A stretch of DNA of 64,000 nucleotides from an uncultured Oscillospiraceae bacterium (GTDB lineage: Bacteria; Bacillota; Clostridia; Oscillospirales; Oscillospiraceae), in the NCBI GenBank assembly GCA_934597125.1, contig CAKTQM010000001.1, positions 1 through 64,000 of the forward strand, read 5' to 3'. Each line of letters starts with the position of its first letter. The first letter of the stretch is position 1. The position numbers and the translations under genes are program-made. Positions 31,583 through 41,055 of the stretch are shown here, one piece after another. A model generated the notes under the pieces. It had not been told where the DNA came from. It worked only from the letters and a program-made list of their open reading frames with translations, and ran no database searches.

Positions 31583-33121
31583 TTGGAATCACCGTATGCC
31601 ATTGAAATGCTGAACATCACCAAACGGTTCCCGGGTATCATCGCCAACGACAACATCACCCTGCAATTGAAGCGGGGCGAGATCCACGCCCTGCTGGGTG
31701 AAAACGGCGCGGGCAAGTCCACGCTGATGAGCGTCCTGTTCGGCCTGTACCAGCCGGAGGAGGGCGTCATCAAAAAGGACGGTCAGGTGGTGTCCATCAA
31801 GGATCCCAACGACGCCAACGCCCTGGGCATCGGCATGGTACACCAGCACTTTAAGCTGGTGGAGTGCTTCTCCGTGCTGGACAATATCATCATGGGCGTG
31901 GAGCCCACAAAGCACGGCTTCCTGCAGAAGAAAGAGGCCCGCGAAAAAGTCCTCGCCCTCAGCGAAAAGTACGGCCTGCACGTAGACCCCGACGCGCTGA
32001 TCGAGGATATCACCGTCGGTATGCAGCAGCGTACCGAGATCCTGAAAATGCTTTACCGCGACAACGAGATCCTGATTTTTGACGAGCCTACCGCCGTCCT
32101 CACACCTCAGGAGATCGACGAACTCATGGAGATCATGCGCAGCCTGTCGGCTGAAGGGAAGTCCATCCTCTTCATCTCCCATAAGCTCAACGAGATCATG
32201 GCCGTGGCCGACCGCTGCACCGTCCTGCGCAAGGGCCGCTACATCGGCACCGTAGAGACCAAGAACACCACCATGGAGGAGCTGTCCGCCATGATGGTGG
32301 GCCGCAATGTCAATTTCCATGTGGAAAAGCAGCCCGCCCACCCCGGCGAGGTGGTGCTGGACGTAGAGCATATGACCGTAGCCAGCAAGGCTCATAAAAA
32401 CAACGCCGTCAAGGATGTCTCCCTGAAGGTTCACCGCGGCGAGATCGTCTGCATCGCCGGTATCGACGGCAACGGTCAGACCGAGTTCGTCTACGGTCTC
32501 ACCGGCCTTGAGCCCCTGTCCAGCGGCAAGATCTCCCTGTGCGGCAAGGATATCACCCACGCCTCCATCCGCCACCGCAATACCATGGGCATGTCCCATA
32601 TCCCCGAAGACCGCCACAAGCACGGTCTGGTGCTGGATTACACGCTGGAGGATAACCTGGTGCTCCAGCGCTACTTCGAGCCGGAGTTCACCAACAAGGC
32701 CGGCTTCCTGCGCCGCGATAATATCCGCAAGTATGCCCAGCGGCTCATCGACCAGTACGATGTCCGCAGCGGCCAGGGCCCCATCACCATCGCCCGCAGC
32801 ATGTCCGGCGGCAACCAGCAAAAGGCCATCGTTGCCCGCGAGATCGACAAGGATCCCGAGCTGCTGGTGGCTGTCCAGCCCACCCGCGGTCTGGACGTGG
32901 GCGCCATCGAATACATCCATAAGCAGCTGGTGGCCCAGCGTGACGAGGGCAAGGCCGTGCTGCTGGTCTCTCTGGAGCTGGATGAGGTCATGGACGTGCC
33001 CGACCGCATCCTCGTCATGTACGAGGGTGAGATCGTGGGCGAGCTTGACCCCAAAACCACCACCCAGGAGGAGCTGGGCCTCTACATGGCAGGCGCCAAG
33101 AGAGATGAGGTGAAGGCATGA
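31583..33121 (+). CDS. Nucleoside ABC transporter, double ATP-binding subunit
   Basis: 512 residues starting at TTG 31583 (MESPYAIEML), fixed by ggaaggaggg upstream. Two tandem ABC domains as in sugar and nucleoside importers: the first with Walker A GENGAGKST near 40, signature ITVGMQQR near 145 and Walker B ILIFDEPTAVLTP; the second with a degenerate Walker A (GIDGNGQTE), signature SGGNQQK and VQPTRGLDVGAI. The degenerate second site is normal for this family. Its last four bases overlap the permease start (ATGA). Confidence 0.92.
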   Translation: MESPYAIEMLNITKRFPGIIANDNITLQLKRGEIHALLGENGAGKSTLMSVLFGLYQPEEGVIKKDGQVVSIKDPNDANALGIGMVHQHFKLVECFSVLDNIIMGVEPTKHGFLQKKEAREKVLALSEKYGLHVDPDALIEDITVGMQQRTEILKMLYRDNEILIFDEPTAVLTPQEIDELMEIMRSLSAEGKSILFISHKLNEIMAVADRCTVLRKGRYIGTVETKNTTMEELSAMMVGRNVNFHVEKQPAHPGEVVLDVEHMTVASKAHKNNAVKDVSLKVHRGEIVCIAGIDGNGQTEFVYGLTGLEPLSSGKISLCGKDITHASIRHRNTMGMSHIPEDRHKHGLVLDYTLEDNLVLQRYFEPEFTNKAGFLRRDNIRKYAQRLIDQYDVRSGQGPITIARSMSGGNQQKAIVAREIDKDPELLVAVQPTRGLDVGAIEYIHKQLVAQRDEGKAVLLVSLELDEVMDVPDRILVMYEGEIVGELDPKTTTQEELGLYMAGAKRDEVKA

Positions 33122-34266
33122 AAAAGAGTCTTCTGAAAAATAACGGCGTGCAGTCCCTGCTGGCGGCGCTGGCCTGCGTGGTTCTGGGTCTGCTGCTGGG
33201 CTATGTCGTGCTGCTGTTCATCAATCCCGACGGCGCCGGCGAAGCCATCTCCGCCGTCATGAAAAACTTCCTGACCTACAGCAAGCCCGAGACCCAGGCC
33301 AAATACCTGGGCAACACGCTGGTAAAAACCGCGCCGCTGCTGATGTGCGCCCTGTCCATCCTGTTCGCCTATAAGGTGGGCCTGTTCAATATCGGCGCTG
33401 CCGGCCAGTATTGCGCCGGCGTGGCACTGAGCCTGTACGCCGCTCTGGCGTGGCACTGGAGCTGGCTGCCCTGCATGCTGCTGGCTATGGTGGGCGGCGC
33501 GGTGCTGGGCGCCCTCTCCGGCCTGCTGAAGTCCTACTGCAATGTCAACGAGGTCATCTCCGGCATTATGCTGAACTGGATCGTCCTGTACCTGACCAAC
33601 ATGCTGCTGACCAACGTCAAGGAGGTCGCCAGCCCCTACACGCTGGTGCTGGCGGACGAGAACCCCTCCGCCCTGCTGCCCTCTCTGGGTCTGGGCGCAC
33701 TGTTCAACGGCAATAAATACGTGGGTCTGGCCCTGCCGCTGGCCGTCGTGGTGGCTATCGTGGTGGACGTGGTGCTCAACAAGACCCGCTTCGGTTACGA
33801 GCTGCGCGCCACCGGCAATAACAAAAACGCCGCCAAATACTGCGGCATGGCGGAAAAGCGCAATATCATCCTGACACTGGTGATCGCCGGTGCGCTGGCC
33901 GGTATGGGCGCCTCCATGCTGTACCTGACGGGCTACGAACAGTGGCAGTGCTCCACCTCCTCCGTCCCCGGCATGGGCTTCAACGGCATTGCCGCCGCCT
34001 TCCTGGGCGGACTGAACCCCATCGGCACCATTCTGGCCTCCTTCTTCATCCAGCATATCACCGCCGGCGGCGCGTATGTGGATAAGACAATGTACTGCGC
34101 CCAGATCTCTGATCTGATCTCCGCTATCATCATCTATCTGTGCGGCTTCGTGCTGTTCATGAAGTACGCCATGAACACCGCCATCGCCAGACGCGAGGAA
34201 AAGGCCATTCTCAAGGCCAAGGCGGCAGAGGAAGCCTCTGCCGGTCAGGAAGGAGGGGATCAGTAA
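33118..34266 (+). CDS. Nucleoside ABC transporter permease 1
   Basis: 382 residues with about eight to ten membrane spans, BPD_transp_2 type. NTLVKTAPLLMCALSILFAYKVGLFNIGAAGQ near 60-95 is the hallmark of the first permease of BMP-type nucleoside importers, and NEVISGIMLNWIVLYLTN near 140 is the paired helix. A charged tail (ARREEKAILKAKAAEEASA) ends the protein. Stop and the next start overlap by one base. Confidence 0.9.
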   Translation: MKKSLLKNNGVQSLLAALACVVLGLLLGYVVLLFINPDGAGEAISAVMKNFLTYSKPETQAKYLGNTLVKTAPLLMCALSILFAYKVGLFNIGAAGQYCAGVALSLYAALAWHWSWLPCMLLAMVGGAVLGALSGLLKSYCNVNEVISGIMLNWIVLYLTNMLLTNVKEVASPYTLVLADENPSALLPSLGLGALFNGNKYVGLALPLAVVVAIVVDVVLNKTRFGYELRATGNNKNAAKYCGMAEKRNIILTLVIAGALAGMGASMLYLTGYEQWQCSTSSVPGMGFNGIAAAFLGGLNPIGTILASFFIQHITAGGAYVDKTMYCAQISDLISAIIIYLCGFVLFMKYAMNTAIARREEKAILKAKAAEEASAGQEGGDQ

Positions 34267-35207
34267 TGGTACTGCTGCTGCAATATACCCTGACCTTTGC
34301 CTCCGTGCTGATTCTGGTGGCCCTGGGCGGCTGCTTCTCCGAACATTCCGGCGTCATCAACCTGGGCCTGGAGGGCGTCATGATTATGGGCGCTCTGGGC
34401 GGCGCGCTGGCTATGCGGTATATGCCCACCGGCTCCTCCGCCTTTTTGATGATCCTGGTGGTGCTGCTGGCCGCCGCGGTGTTCGGCACCGTCTATTCCA
34501 GCCTGCTGGCCGTGGCCTGCATCAACTTCAAGGCCGACCAGACCATTGTCGGTACGGCCCTGAACCTGCTGGGCACGGCGGGCGCCACCGTCATCGTCAA
34601 GGCCATCAATACTGCCTCCAATCCCGATGACGTGTCCTCCATCATCCAGTACGCCGGCGCCAAAAAGGCGTTTCTGGTGAACATCGGCTCCTTCGAGTTC
34701 AGCTGGTTCATGCTGGTGGCGTTCCTGCTGCTGGCGGCGGCCTATGTGGTGCTGTATAAGACCCGCTTCGGCCTGCGCCTCATGGCCTGCGGCGAGCATC
34801 CCCAGGCGGCGGACTCCGTGGGTATCAACGTCTATAAGATGCGCTGGGCCGGCGTGCTGATCTCCGGCATGCTGGGCGGTCTGGGCGGCATCGTGTTCAT
34901 CACCGCCGGCGTCAGCGAATGGCGCTTCGAGTACGGCGTGGCCGGCTTCGGCTTCCTGTCTCTGGCGGTCATGATCTTCGGCCAGTGGAAGCCCACCCGC
35001 ATCGCGCTGGCGGCGCTGCTGTTCGGCCTGTTCCGCGCCCTGTCCAACGTCTATACCGGCTTCGACTTCCTGAAAGCCCTGAACCTCCCCAGCCAGATCT
35101 ACAACATGATGCCCTACATCATTTCGCTGGTGGTTCTGGCCTTCACCTCCAAAAAGTCCCGCGCCCCCAAGGCCGAGGGCATCCCCTACGACAAGGGCCA
35201 GCGATAA
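34266..35207 (+). CDS. Nucleoside ABC transporter permease 2
   Basis: 313 residues with about eight to nine membrane spans. GGCFSEHSGVINLGLEGVMIMGAL near 20-43 is typical of the second permease of this importer. Start ATG 34266 has aggaggggat upstream and overlaps the previous stop. The earlier in-frame ATG at 34140 lies within the previous gene and is not used. The operon ends in a strong terminator. Confidence 0.9.
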   Translation: MVLLLQYTLTFASVLILVALGGCFSEHSGVINLGLEGVMIMGALGGALAMRYMPTGSSAFLMILVVLLAAAVFGTVYSSLLAVACINFKADQTIVGTALNLLGTAGATVIVKAINTASNPDDVSSIIQYAGAKKAFLVNIGSFEFSWFMLVAFLLLAAAYVVLYKTRFGLRLMACGEHPQAADSVGINVYKMRWAGVLISGMLGGLGGIVFITAGVSEWRFEYGVAGFGFLSLAVMIFGQWKPTRIALAALLFGLFRALSNVYTGFDFLKALNLPSQIYNMMPYIISLVVLAFTSKKSRAPKAEGIPYDKGQR

Positions 35208-35219
35208 TAAAATCTCCCC

Positions 35220-35258
35220 AAAAAACAGGACACGGATCCCTCCGTGTCCTGTTTTTTG
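35220..35258 (+). terminator. Terminator of the nucleoside ABC operon
   Basis: Long perfect stem (acaggacacgga) around TCCC with A and T runs on the two sides; works in both directions for the convergent HTH gene. Confidence 0.88.
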
Positions 35259-35266
35259 GTGCCCGC

Positions 35267-35482
35267 TCAATGCCGCGACGGCGTGTCCGACAGCCCCAGC
35301 AGATAATCCGCCGTCACCTGATAATACTCCGCCAGCCGGATCAAATGCCGCAGCGGCAGCTCGTTGGCGCCCCGCTCATAGCGGGCGTACATGGTCTGAG
35401 ACGTGCCCAGCACCTCGGCGATCTCCTGCTGGGTTTTATCGTGATCCTCCCGCAAATCACGCAATCTTCGCCGATAATCCAT
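35267..35482 (-). CDS. Small XRE-family HTH regulator
   Basis: 71 residues, essentially one helix-turn-helix domain (DKTQQEIAEVLGTSQTMYARYERGANELPL) with a short C-terminal helix. The start ATG at 35482 has aaaggagacg upstream. It is divergent from a 56-residue hypothetical gene, and a perfect 9-bp inverted repeat lies in the shared control region, the likely operator. Probable repressor of itself and of its neighbour. Confidence 0.88.
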   Translation of the reverse strand: MDYRRRLRDLREDHDKTQQEIAEVLGTSQTMYARYERGANELPLRHLIRLAEYYQVTADYLLGLSDTPSRH

Positions 35483-35536
35483 ACTGCACGTCTCCTTTGT
35501 GCAGTATTGTAATCAGTACAATTGAAAAAGATGAAT

Positions 35537-35558
35537 TTTAGTAAACATCTTTACTAAA
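35537..35558. promoter_or_regulatory. Candidate operator, perfect inverted repeat
   Basis: tttagtaaa (35537-35545), CATC spacer, tttactaaa (35550-35558), between the divergent HTH gene and the small gene at 35610, just before the probable -35 region of the latter (TACAAT -10 box at 35583-35588). Confidence 0.6.
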
Positions 35559-35609
35559 TAATCTTTTTATGCGGAAAATTGATACAATGGAGCAAAGGAG
35601 GCGGAGAAA

Positions 35610-35780
35610 ATGGCAGATTATCAAAAAATGTACCTGCAGCTGTTTGACGCGGTGGAGCGCGCCCTGACCGTCCTGAACGCCACCGGCGCTCCCGTGGAAA
35701 AGGTGCTCATGGCGAAAGCCATCCTGGCCGCCGGCCAGCAGACCTGCGAGGATATCTACGTGGAGACCGCGGAGGAGTGA
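35610..35780 (+). CDS. Small hypothetical protein, 56 residues
   Basis: Begins MADYQKMYLQLFDAVERAL and ends in VETAEE. It has a very good ribosome binding site (aaaggaggcgga), a TACAAT -10 box 22 bases upstream of its start, and its own bidirectional terminator, so it is a genuine gene. It is predicted to be a short two-helix acidic protein without a signal peptide. Divergent from the small HTH regulator with a shared operator candidate. Function not recognised. Confidence 0.75.
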   Translation: MADYQKMYLQLFDAVERALTVLNATGAPVEKVLMAKAILAAGQQTCEDIYVETAEE

Positions 35781-35794
35781 CCCGCCCTCTCCGC

Positions 35795-35834
35795 AAAAAA
35801 ATACGCCTGACCGTTCCGGTCAGGCGTATTTTTT
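35795..35834. terminator. Bidirectional terminator
   Basis: Perfect stem (aaaaaatacgcctgacc) with a short loop, flanked by A and T runs, between the 56-residue gene and the convergent HPr gene. Confidence 0.88.
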
Positions 35835-35846
35835 GCGTTTCAGATG

Positions 35847-36110
35847 TTACTCGCCCAGCTGATGCTCCACCAGCTCGCTCAGTGCCTCCACGGCCTCGGT
35901 TTCGTCGCTGCCGTCGGCGATCAGGGTGATGGTGGTGCCCTTCACGATGCCCAGGCTCAGCACGCCCAGCAGGCTCTTGGCGTTCACACGGCGTTCCTCC
36001 TTCTCCACCCAGATGCCGCTCTTGAACTCATTGGCCTTCTGGATAAAAAAGGTAGCGGGTCTGGCGTGCAGGCCGACCTCGTTGTTCACGGTAACTTCCT
36101 TCGTATACAT
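35847..36110 (-). CDS. ptsH: Phosphocarrier protein HPr
   Basis: 87 residues. HPr passes phosphate from enzyme I to sugar-specific IIA proteins. The active-site histidine is in GLHARPAT near residue 15, and the regulatory serine is in NAKSLLGVLSLG near 46, so HPr kinase control is expected and this is not the His-less Crh. Single-gene unit; no ptsI is adjacent. Confidence 0.95.
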   Translation of the reverse strand: MYTKEVTVNNEVGLHARPATFFIQKANEFKSGIWVEKEERRVNAKSLLGVLSLGIVKGTTITLIADGSDETEAVEALSELVEHQLGE

Positions 36111-36168
36111 TGTCCGTTCTCCTTCACGTCAGAATCTCGGCCCGAACGCCGATACTCACACTATTACT

Positions 36169-36196
36169 ATTATATCGAATCGGGGCAATATTGCAA
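36169..36196 (-). promoter_or_regulatory. Sigma-A promoter for ptsH
   Basis: On the minus strand TTGCAA (36191-36196), 16-base spacer, perfect TATAAT (36169-36174). Confidence 0.7.
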
Positions 36197-36271
36197 TAGC
36201 CATTCCCACAAAATATCGCGGCCGACCCGGGGAAAACCGTGTGAAAACTGTCACATTCGACAAAATTTTCC

Positions 36272-38671
36272 TTATTTCAGCTCCACCACCGTCACGCCGG
36301 CCTCGCCCTCGCCATACCGGCCCAGGCGGAAGGACTTCACCGCGCGGTTCCGCTTCAGCATCTCGTGTACCGCCTTGCGCAGCGCGCCGGTGCCCTTGCC
36401 GTGGATGATGGTTACGGTGCCCAGCTTCGCCATCACCGCCGCGTCGATGTAGTTCTCCACCACGCTCTCGGCCTCCAGCGTCTCCATGCCCCGGATGTCC
36501 AGCTCGGAGGCGGCCCGGGCCGCCAATTGGATCTGGGGCGACACGTTCTTCCGTGTCGCGGCCGCCGCCTGCTTCTTCCGTTTTTCGATCTCTTCGGCGG
36601 ACTCCAGAAGCCGCACCTGCCCCGCCTTCACGGTCATCTTCATTTTTCCGGCCTGCAGCAGCATAGAGCCGTCGTCGTTGACGTTCAGCACCGTGGCGGC
36701 GGTCTTCACCCCCGCCAGCTCCACCAGATCGCCCGCGGCGATGGGGCGGCTGGGCGCGGGGGCCTCCGCCTCCTCGTCCCGGCTGTGCAGCACGGCCTCC
36801 GCCTCCTTCAGATCGTGGCGGATGGCGGCCTTGGCGTCGTTCACCTGCTGGAAGTTGGCCGCCCGGGTCTGCTGCTTCCGCAGCTCCTCCAGCTGGGCGA
36901 AGATCTCCTCCGTCTTCTGCTGGGCCTCCCGTACGATGCGCTTGGCCTCAGCCTCGCCCTTTGCGCGGGCGTTCTCCTTGGCCTTTTCCATCTGCTCGCG
37001 GAATACGCGGGCCTTGCGGGCGTCCTCCTCCCGCTGCTGCCACAGGCGGTTGGCCTCGGTCTGGGCCTTTTCCAGCCGCTGGCGCTTCTCCTCCAGCTGG
37101 GCCAGCACGTCCTCAAAGCGGAGGGACTCGCTGTCCATCTGGGCCTTGGCGTCGGCGATAACGCTCTCGTCCAGCCCCAGCCGCCGGGAGATGGCAAAGG
37201 CGTTGGATTTTCCCGGAATCCCCACCAGCAGCCGGTAGGTGGGCCGCAGGGTCTGCACGTCAAATTCACAGCTGGCGTTCTCCACCCCCGCCGTAGTCAT
37301 GGCAAAGGTTTTCAGTTCCGCGTAATGGGTGGTGGCGGCGATCAGCGCCCCCTTGCTTCGGGCGTGCTGAATGATGGCAATAGCCAGCGCCGCGCCCTCC
37401 ACGGGATCGGTGCCCGCCCCCAGCTCATCAAACAGGATCAGGCTGTCATCGTCCGCTTGCCGCAGGATCTCCACCGTGTTGGACATGTGGGCGGAGAAGG
37501 TGGACAGGCTCTGCTCGATGGACTGCTCGTCCCCCACATCCGCCAGAATGCGGTCAAATACCCGCACCGTGGAACCGCTGTCGGCGGGAATGTGCAGCCC
37601 GCACTGGGCCATCAGGCATAAAAGCCCCAACGTTTTCAGCGTCACCGTCTTGCCGCCGGTGTTGGGGCCGGTGATCACCAGCGTGTCGTAGTCGCCCCCC
37701 AGCTCCACCGTCACCGGCACGGCCTTGGCCTGATCCAGCAGGGGATGCCGCGCCCGCTTCAGGCTGATGGCGCCCTTGCGCACCACCTCCGGGCGGCTGG
37801 CGTTCATGCTGTAGCTCAGCTGGGCCCGGGCAAAGATCATGTCCAGATGCACCAGCATGTCATAGTCCAGCAGGATGTACTCCATAGCGTCGGCGCACTG
37901 GGCGCTCAGCTCCCGCAGAATACGCTCGATCTCCTTTTCCTCCCGGGCCTCCAGCTCCTTCAGCTCATTGTTGGCCTGCACCACGCCCATGGGCTCCACG
38001 AACAGCGTGGCGCCGGAGGAGGAGATGTCATGCACCAGCCCCGGCAGACTGCCCTTGCACTCCGCCTTCACCGGCACCACGAACCGCCCGTCCCGCTGGG
38101 TGATCAGCGCCTCCTGCAATACCTTGGCGTAGGAGGGGGAGGAGATGATCTTCTGCAGGATCTGCCGCCCCTTGCTGGCGGCGATCCGCATTTTCCGCCG
38201 GATGTCCGTCAGCTCGGCGCTGGCGGTGTCGGCGATGGTCTCCTCGTCTAAAATGGCGCCGTGGATGCGATCCTCCAGATACCGGTTGGTGTGCAGAGCG
38301 CTGAAAAACCGGTCAATGGCCGTGGCCTCGCCCTTGCGCTCGGCGTCGTATTCCGCCACCCGCCGCGCCGCCGTCAGCAGCCCCGCGATGTTCAATAGCT
38401 CCCGGGTGTTCAGCATGCCGCCCCGGTCGGCTCGCGCCAGCGGCTCCGACACGTCCTTCACCCCGGAAAAGCTGGGGGAGCCGTACAGCTCCAGCCGCTC
38501 CTTGGCGGCGTCCGTCTCGTCCAAAAGCCGCAGTACCTCCTGCCGCTCCACAGCGGGCGCAATGCGGCGGCTCTTTTCCCGCGCCGCCTCGCTGACCGCC
38601 CTGGCCGACAGCATCTCCAACACCGCCGGCAGTTCCAGCGTCCGTATGGATTTTTCAAATAATTCACTCAT
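36272..38671 (-). CDS. mutS2: Endonuclease MutS2
   Basis: 799 residues, normal length. ABC-type ATPase domain with Walker A TGPNTGGKTVTLKTLG near 335 and Walker B LILFDELGAGTDP near 410; a long coiled coil (residues about 510-630); and a C-terminal Smr nuclease domain (ELDIRGMETLEAES near 725, IIHGKGTGALRKAV near 765). Unlike MutS it lacks the mismatch-recognition domain. Roles shown in relatives are suppression of recombination and rescue of collided ribosomes. It lies about 500 bases of repeats downstream of recO. Confidence 0.95.
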   Translation of the reverse strand: MSELFEKSIRTLELPAVLEMLSARAVSEAAREKSRRIAPAVERQEVLRLLDETDAAKERLELYGSPSFSGVKDVSEPLARADRGGMLNTRELLNIAGLLTAARRVAEYDAERKGEATAIDRFFSALHTNRYLEDRIHGAILDEETIADTASAELTDIRRKMRIAASKGRQILQKIISSPSYAKVLQEALITQRDGRFVVPVKAECKGSLPGLVHDISSSGATLFVEPMGVVQANNELKELEAREEKEIERILRELSAQCADAMEYILLDYDMLVHLDMIFARAQLSYSMNASRPEVVRKGAISLKRARHPLLDQAKAVPVTVELGGDYDTLVITGPNTGGKTVTLKTLGLLCLMAQCGLHIPADSGSTVRVFDRILADVGDEQSIEQSLSTFSAHMSNTVEILRQADDDSLILFDELGAGTDPVEGAALAIAIIQHARSKGALIAATTHYAELKTFAMTTAGVENASCEFDVQTLRPTYRLLVGIPGKSNAFAISRRLGLDESVIADAKAQMDSESLRFEDVLAQLEEKRQRLEKAQTEANRLWQQREEDARKARVFREQMEKAKENARAKGEAEAKRIVREAQQKTEEIFAQLEELRKQQTRAANFQQVNDAKAAIRHDLKEAEAVLHSRDEEAEAPAPSRPIAAGDLVELAGVKTAATVLNVNDDGSMLLQAGKMKMTVKAGQVRLLESAEEIEKRKKQAAAATRKNVSPQIQLAARAASELDIRGMETLEAESVVENYIDAAVMAKLGTVTIIHGKGTGALRKAVHEMLKRNRAVKSFRLGRYGEGEAGVTVVELK

Positions 38672-39179
38672 AATACTGTATCCTTAGTCAATACCTCTTT
38701 TGTCGGTAAACGTCATATTTCATAAAGCGGGTCTCTCAAGCCTCCCCTGTGTAAGGGGAGGTGTCGCGGCGAAGCCGCGACGGAGGGGTTGCCGCAGAGC
38801 CACAGCGGAACCCGTCAATGACGAATGTTCGCACCGCTCCGCAGGGGCGGACGCCCCTGTCCGCCCGCGCAGTAAGCGTAACGGGTGCAATAAAAGCGGT
38901 CATCACCAGTGGCTGTTTGCACCATACGGTACGCCAAAGCCTCCCTATGCAAGGAGAGGTGTCGCGGCTTCGCCGCGACGGAGGGGTTGCCGCAGGGCTG
39001 CCATGGAACCCGTCAATGACGAATGTTCACACCGCTCCGCAGGGGCGGACGTCCCACATGGTGAACGGTCAGGTGCGGTGGTCGGTGCGTAGGGGCGGGG
39101 TTCTACCCCGCCCGCCCGATCATACAGCAACTTCTTGCTTCTCTCCGCAGGGCCGATGCCTGCATCGGCCCGTCTTGGG
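38672..39179. repeat. Repeat cluster between recO and mutS2
   Basis: No gene here. Contains two module A copies (38737-38793 and 38935-38993) and several module B palindromes (about 38850-38875, 39041-39056, 39090-39117 and 39146-39175). The stretch accccgtcaatgacgaatgttc-type sequence occurs twice (from 38810 and from 39008), each time directly after a module A, so a larger unit of about 200 bases is duplicated with drift. Confidence 0.8.
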
Positions 39180-39950
39180 TCATTCCCCGTCCTCCATGGG
39201 CAGCAGCGCCTTGTAGTAATCCAGCGTCCGGAACCCCCGCTCCAGCTGCACCGCGCAGAACGCCTCCGCCGCCCGATCCAGCATCACCAGCCCCGCCTTG
39301 TCCAGCGAAAAGCCATATAGCTTTTTCGGCGGGCAGTATAAAACATACCGCAGCGCCTGCACCGCCGCCGTCGTCAGCGGCAGATTCAGTCCGCTGCCGC
39401 CCGCGCGGCATCCGCCGCACCGCAGCACGCCCTGGGTCACGTCCAGCATGGGCGCCTCCGGCATCTCCCGTCCGCAAACGGCGCAGCCATTCACCAGCGG
39501 CGCGAAGCCCGCCTCCGCCAGCAGCCGCCACACAAAGGCCGCCTTCACCAGCCGGTTCGGCTTTTCCAGCGTCCCCAGGGCGAACAGCGCGTTCAGCAGC
39601 AGCGGCAGAATGTCCGCCGCCGCCATGGCGTCCTGGCATACCGCCTCCGTCAGCTCGGCGAAATACGCCGCCAGCGACAGCTTTTCAATGTCCCGCCGCA
39701 CGCCGTCAAACAGCTCGATGGTGCCGGCCTCCGCCAGATAGTGCCACTCGCCCTTCCGCCGCAGCGTCATCTCGTCATAGGCCAGCAGCTGGCAGGCGGC
39801 GGTGTACTTGCTGCGCCGGCTCCGCGCCCCCTTGGCAATGACGCTGATGCGCCCCAGCTCCGGCGTCAGCACCGTCAGTATCTTGTCCGACTCCTTCGTC
39901 TCCGTCTCCCGCAGGATGAGACCCGTCGTCACGAATGCTCCGTTGTCCAC
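39180..39950 (-). CDS. recO: DNA repair protein RecO
   Basis: 256 residues from GTG 39950, which has ggagg 7 bases upstream and gives the normal N-terminus (TTGLILRETETKESDKILTVLT). The OB-fold domain covers about 1-85, the helical domain follows, and a zinc site is present (CAVCGRE and RCGGCR near 150-175). RecO loads RecA with RecR during recombinational repair. Its start lies within the end of yqzL. Confidence 0.92.
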   Translation of the reverse strand: MDNGAFVTTGLILRETETKESDKILTVLTPELGRISVIAKGARSRRSKYTAACQLLAYDEMTLRRKGEWHYLAEAGTIELFDGVRRDIEKLSLAAYFAELTEAVCQDAMAAADILPLLLNALFALGTLEKPNRLVKAAFVWRLLAEAGFAPLVNGCAVCGREMPEAPMLDVTQGVLRCGGCRAGGSGLNLPLTTAAVQALRYVLYCPPKKLYGFSLDKAGLVMLDRAAEAFCAVQLERGFRTLDYYKALLPMEDGE

Positions 39951-40051
39951 GTCCCGTCCTCCGGCGGCGCGGCCTTGGCCATCAGATAAGCCTCCGGCGC
40001 GCCCGTGTCCCAAAATAACGTCCAGTAATCCACAGCATTCACCTCATGCAT
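39929..40051 (-). CDS. yqzL: YqzL-like small protein
   Basis: 40 residues, beginning MHEVNAVDYWTLFWDTGAPE and continuing with AYLMAKA. The W-x-LFx-TG-x-x-EAYL pattern and the position between era and recO match YqzL of Bacillus. It overlaps the recO start by 22 bases in another frame. Function unknown; conserved position suggests a real gene. Confidence 0.8.
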   Translation of the reverse strand: MHEVNAVDYWTLFWDTGAPEAYLMAKAAPPEDGTWTTEHS

Positions 40052-40088
40052 AGCATGACAGAAAAGCCGCGGCTTCATGTCTGGTAAT

Positions 40089-40988
40089 TTACTCCTCGTT
40101 GAAGCCCTGGGCGCGAATGAAATTGACGTTGTCCCGCCAGTTCTCCTTCACCTTCACCCAGGCCTCCATGTACACCTTCGTGCCCATAAATTTTTCAATA
40201 TCCTGCCGCGCCAGAGTGCTGATGCGCTTCATCATGTCCCCGTGCTTGCCGATAATGATGCCCTTGTGGCTGCTTTTTTCGCAATAGATGGTCACATCCA
40301 GATCAATGATCCCGCTCTCCCGCTCCGAAAACCGCGTCACCTCCACCGCTGTGCCGTGGGGGATCTCCTTGTCCAGACACTGCAGCATCTTCTCCCGCAC
40401 GATTTCGGCGCACACCTGTGCGTCCGGCTGATCGGTAGTCATGCCGTCGGGAAACAGCTGCGGCCCCTCCTGAGCGTACTGCTGCAATTGATCCAGCAGT
40501 TCCTCCAGCCCGTCGCCCGTCCGCGCCGAGATGGGGATAATGGCGTCAAAGCCGTCATATACCTCGTTGTACGCGGCGATCACCGCCAACAGGTCGTCCT
40601 TTTTCTCCACCGTGTCCACCTTGTTGATACACAGCACCACCGGCAGCTGCTCCTCCTGAATACGCCGCAGCAGCAGCTTTTCCGGCTCCCCCACATGGGC
40701 GATGGGCTCCACCAGCAGCAGCGCGCACTCCACGGCGCTCAGGCTCTCCCGCACCACCTTTACCATATAGTCGCCCAGGCGGCTGCGGGGCTTGTGCAGG
40801 CCCGGCGTGTCCAGCAGCACAAACTGCGTGTCTCCCCGATTCACCACGCCGTAGATCCGGTTTCGCGTCGTCTGGGGCTTTTTGGATACAATGGCGATCT
40901 TCTCGCCCACCAGTGCGTTTGTCAGGCTGGACTTGCCCACATTGGGCCGCCCGCACACAGTGATCATCGCGGTCTTCGTAATGTTCAT
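40089..40988 (-). CDS. era: GTPase Era
   Basis: 299 residues from ATG 40988 (gaggatc upstream). G domain motifs: GRPNVGKSSL near 12, DTPGLHKP near 60, NKVD near 120. The C-terminal KH domain has GKHGDMMKRI near 230. Era acts in 16S rRNA maturation and 30S assembly. It is in the conserved ybeY-era-yqzL-recO series. Confidence 0.96.
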   Translation of the reverse strand: MNITKTAMITVCGRPNVGKSSLTNALVGEKIAIVSKKPQTTRNRIYGVVNRGDTQFVLLDTPGLHKPRSRLGDYMVKVVRESLSAVECALLLVEPIAHVGEPEKLLLRRIQEEQLPVVLCINKVDTVEKKDDLLAVIAAYNEVYDGFDAIIPISARTGDGLEELLDQLQQYAQEGPQLFPDGMTTDQPDAQVCAEIVREKMLQCLDKEIPHGTAVEVTRFSERESGIIDLDVTIYCEKSSHKGIIIGKHGDMMKRISTLARQDIEKFMGTKVYMEAWVKVKENWRDNVNFIRAQGFNEE

Positions 40989-41055
40989 AAGGTGATCCTC
41001 AACTTTCTTTTGTTTGAGCAATGTGTATTTGATGGGATTTTAGAGGTGGGGCTAT

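Noticed and set aside
38672-39179. CRISPR array
   Set aside because: Repeats are palindromic modules with variable spacing and orientation, not regular direct repeats with unique spacers, and no cas genes are present.
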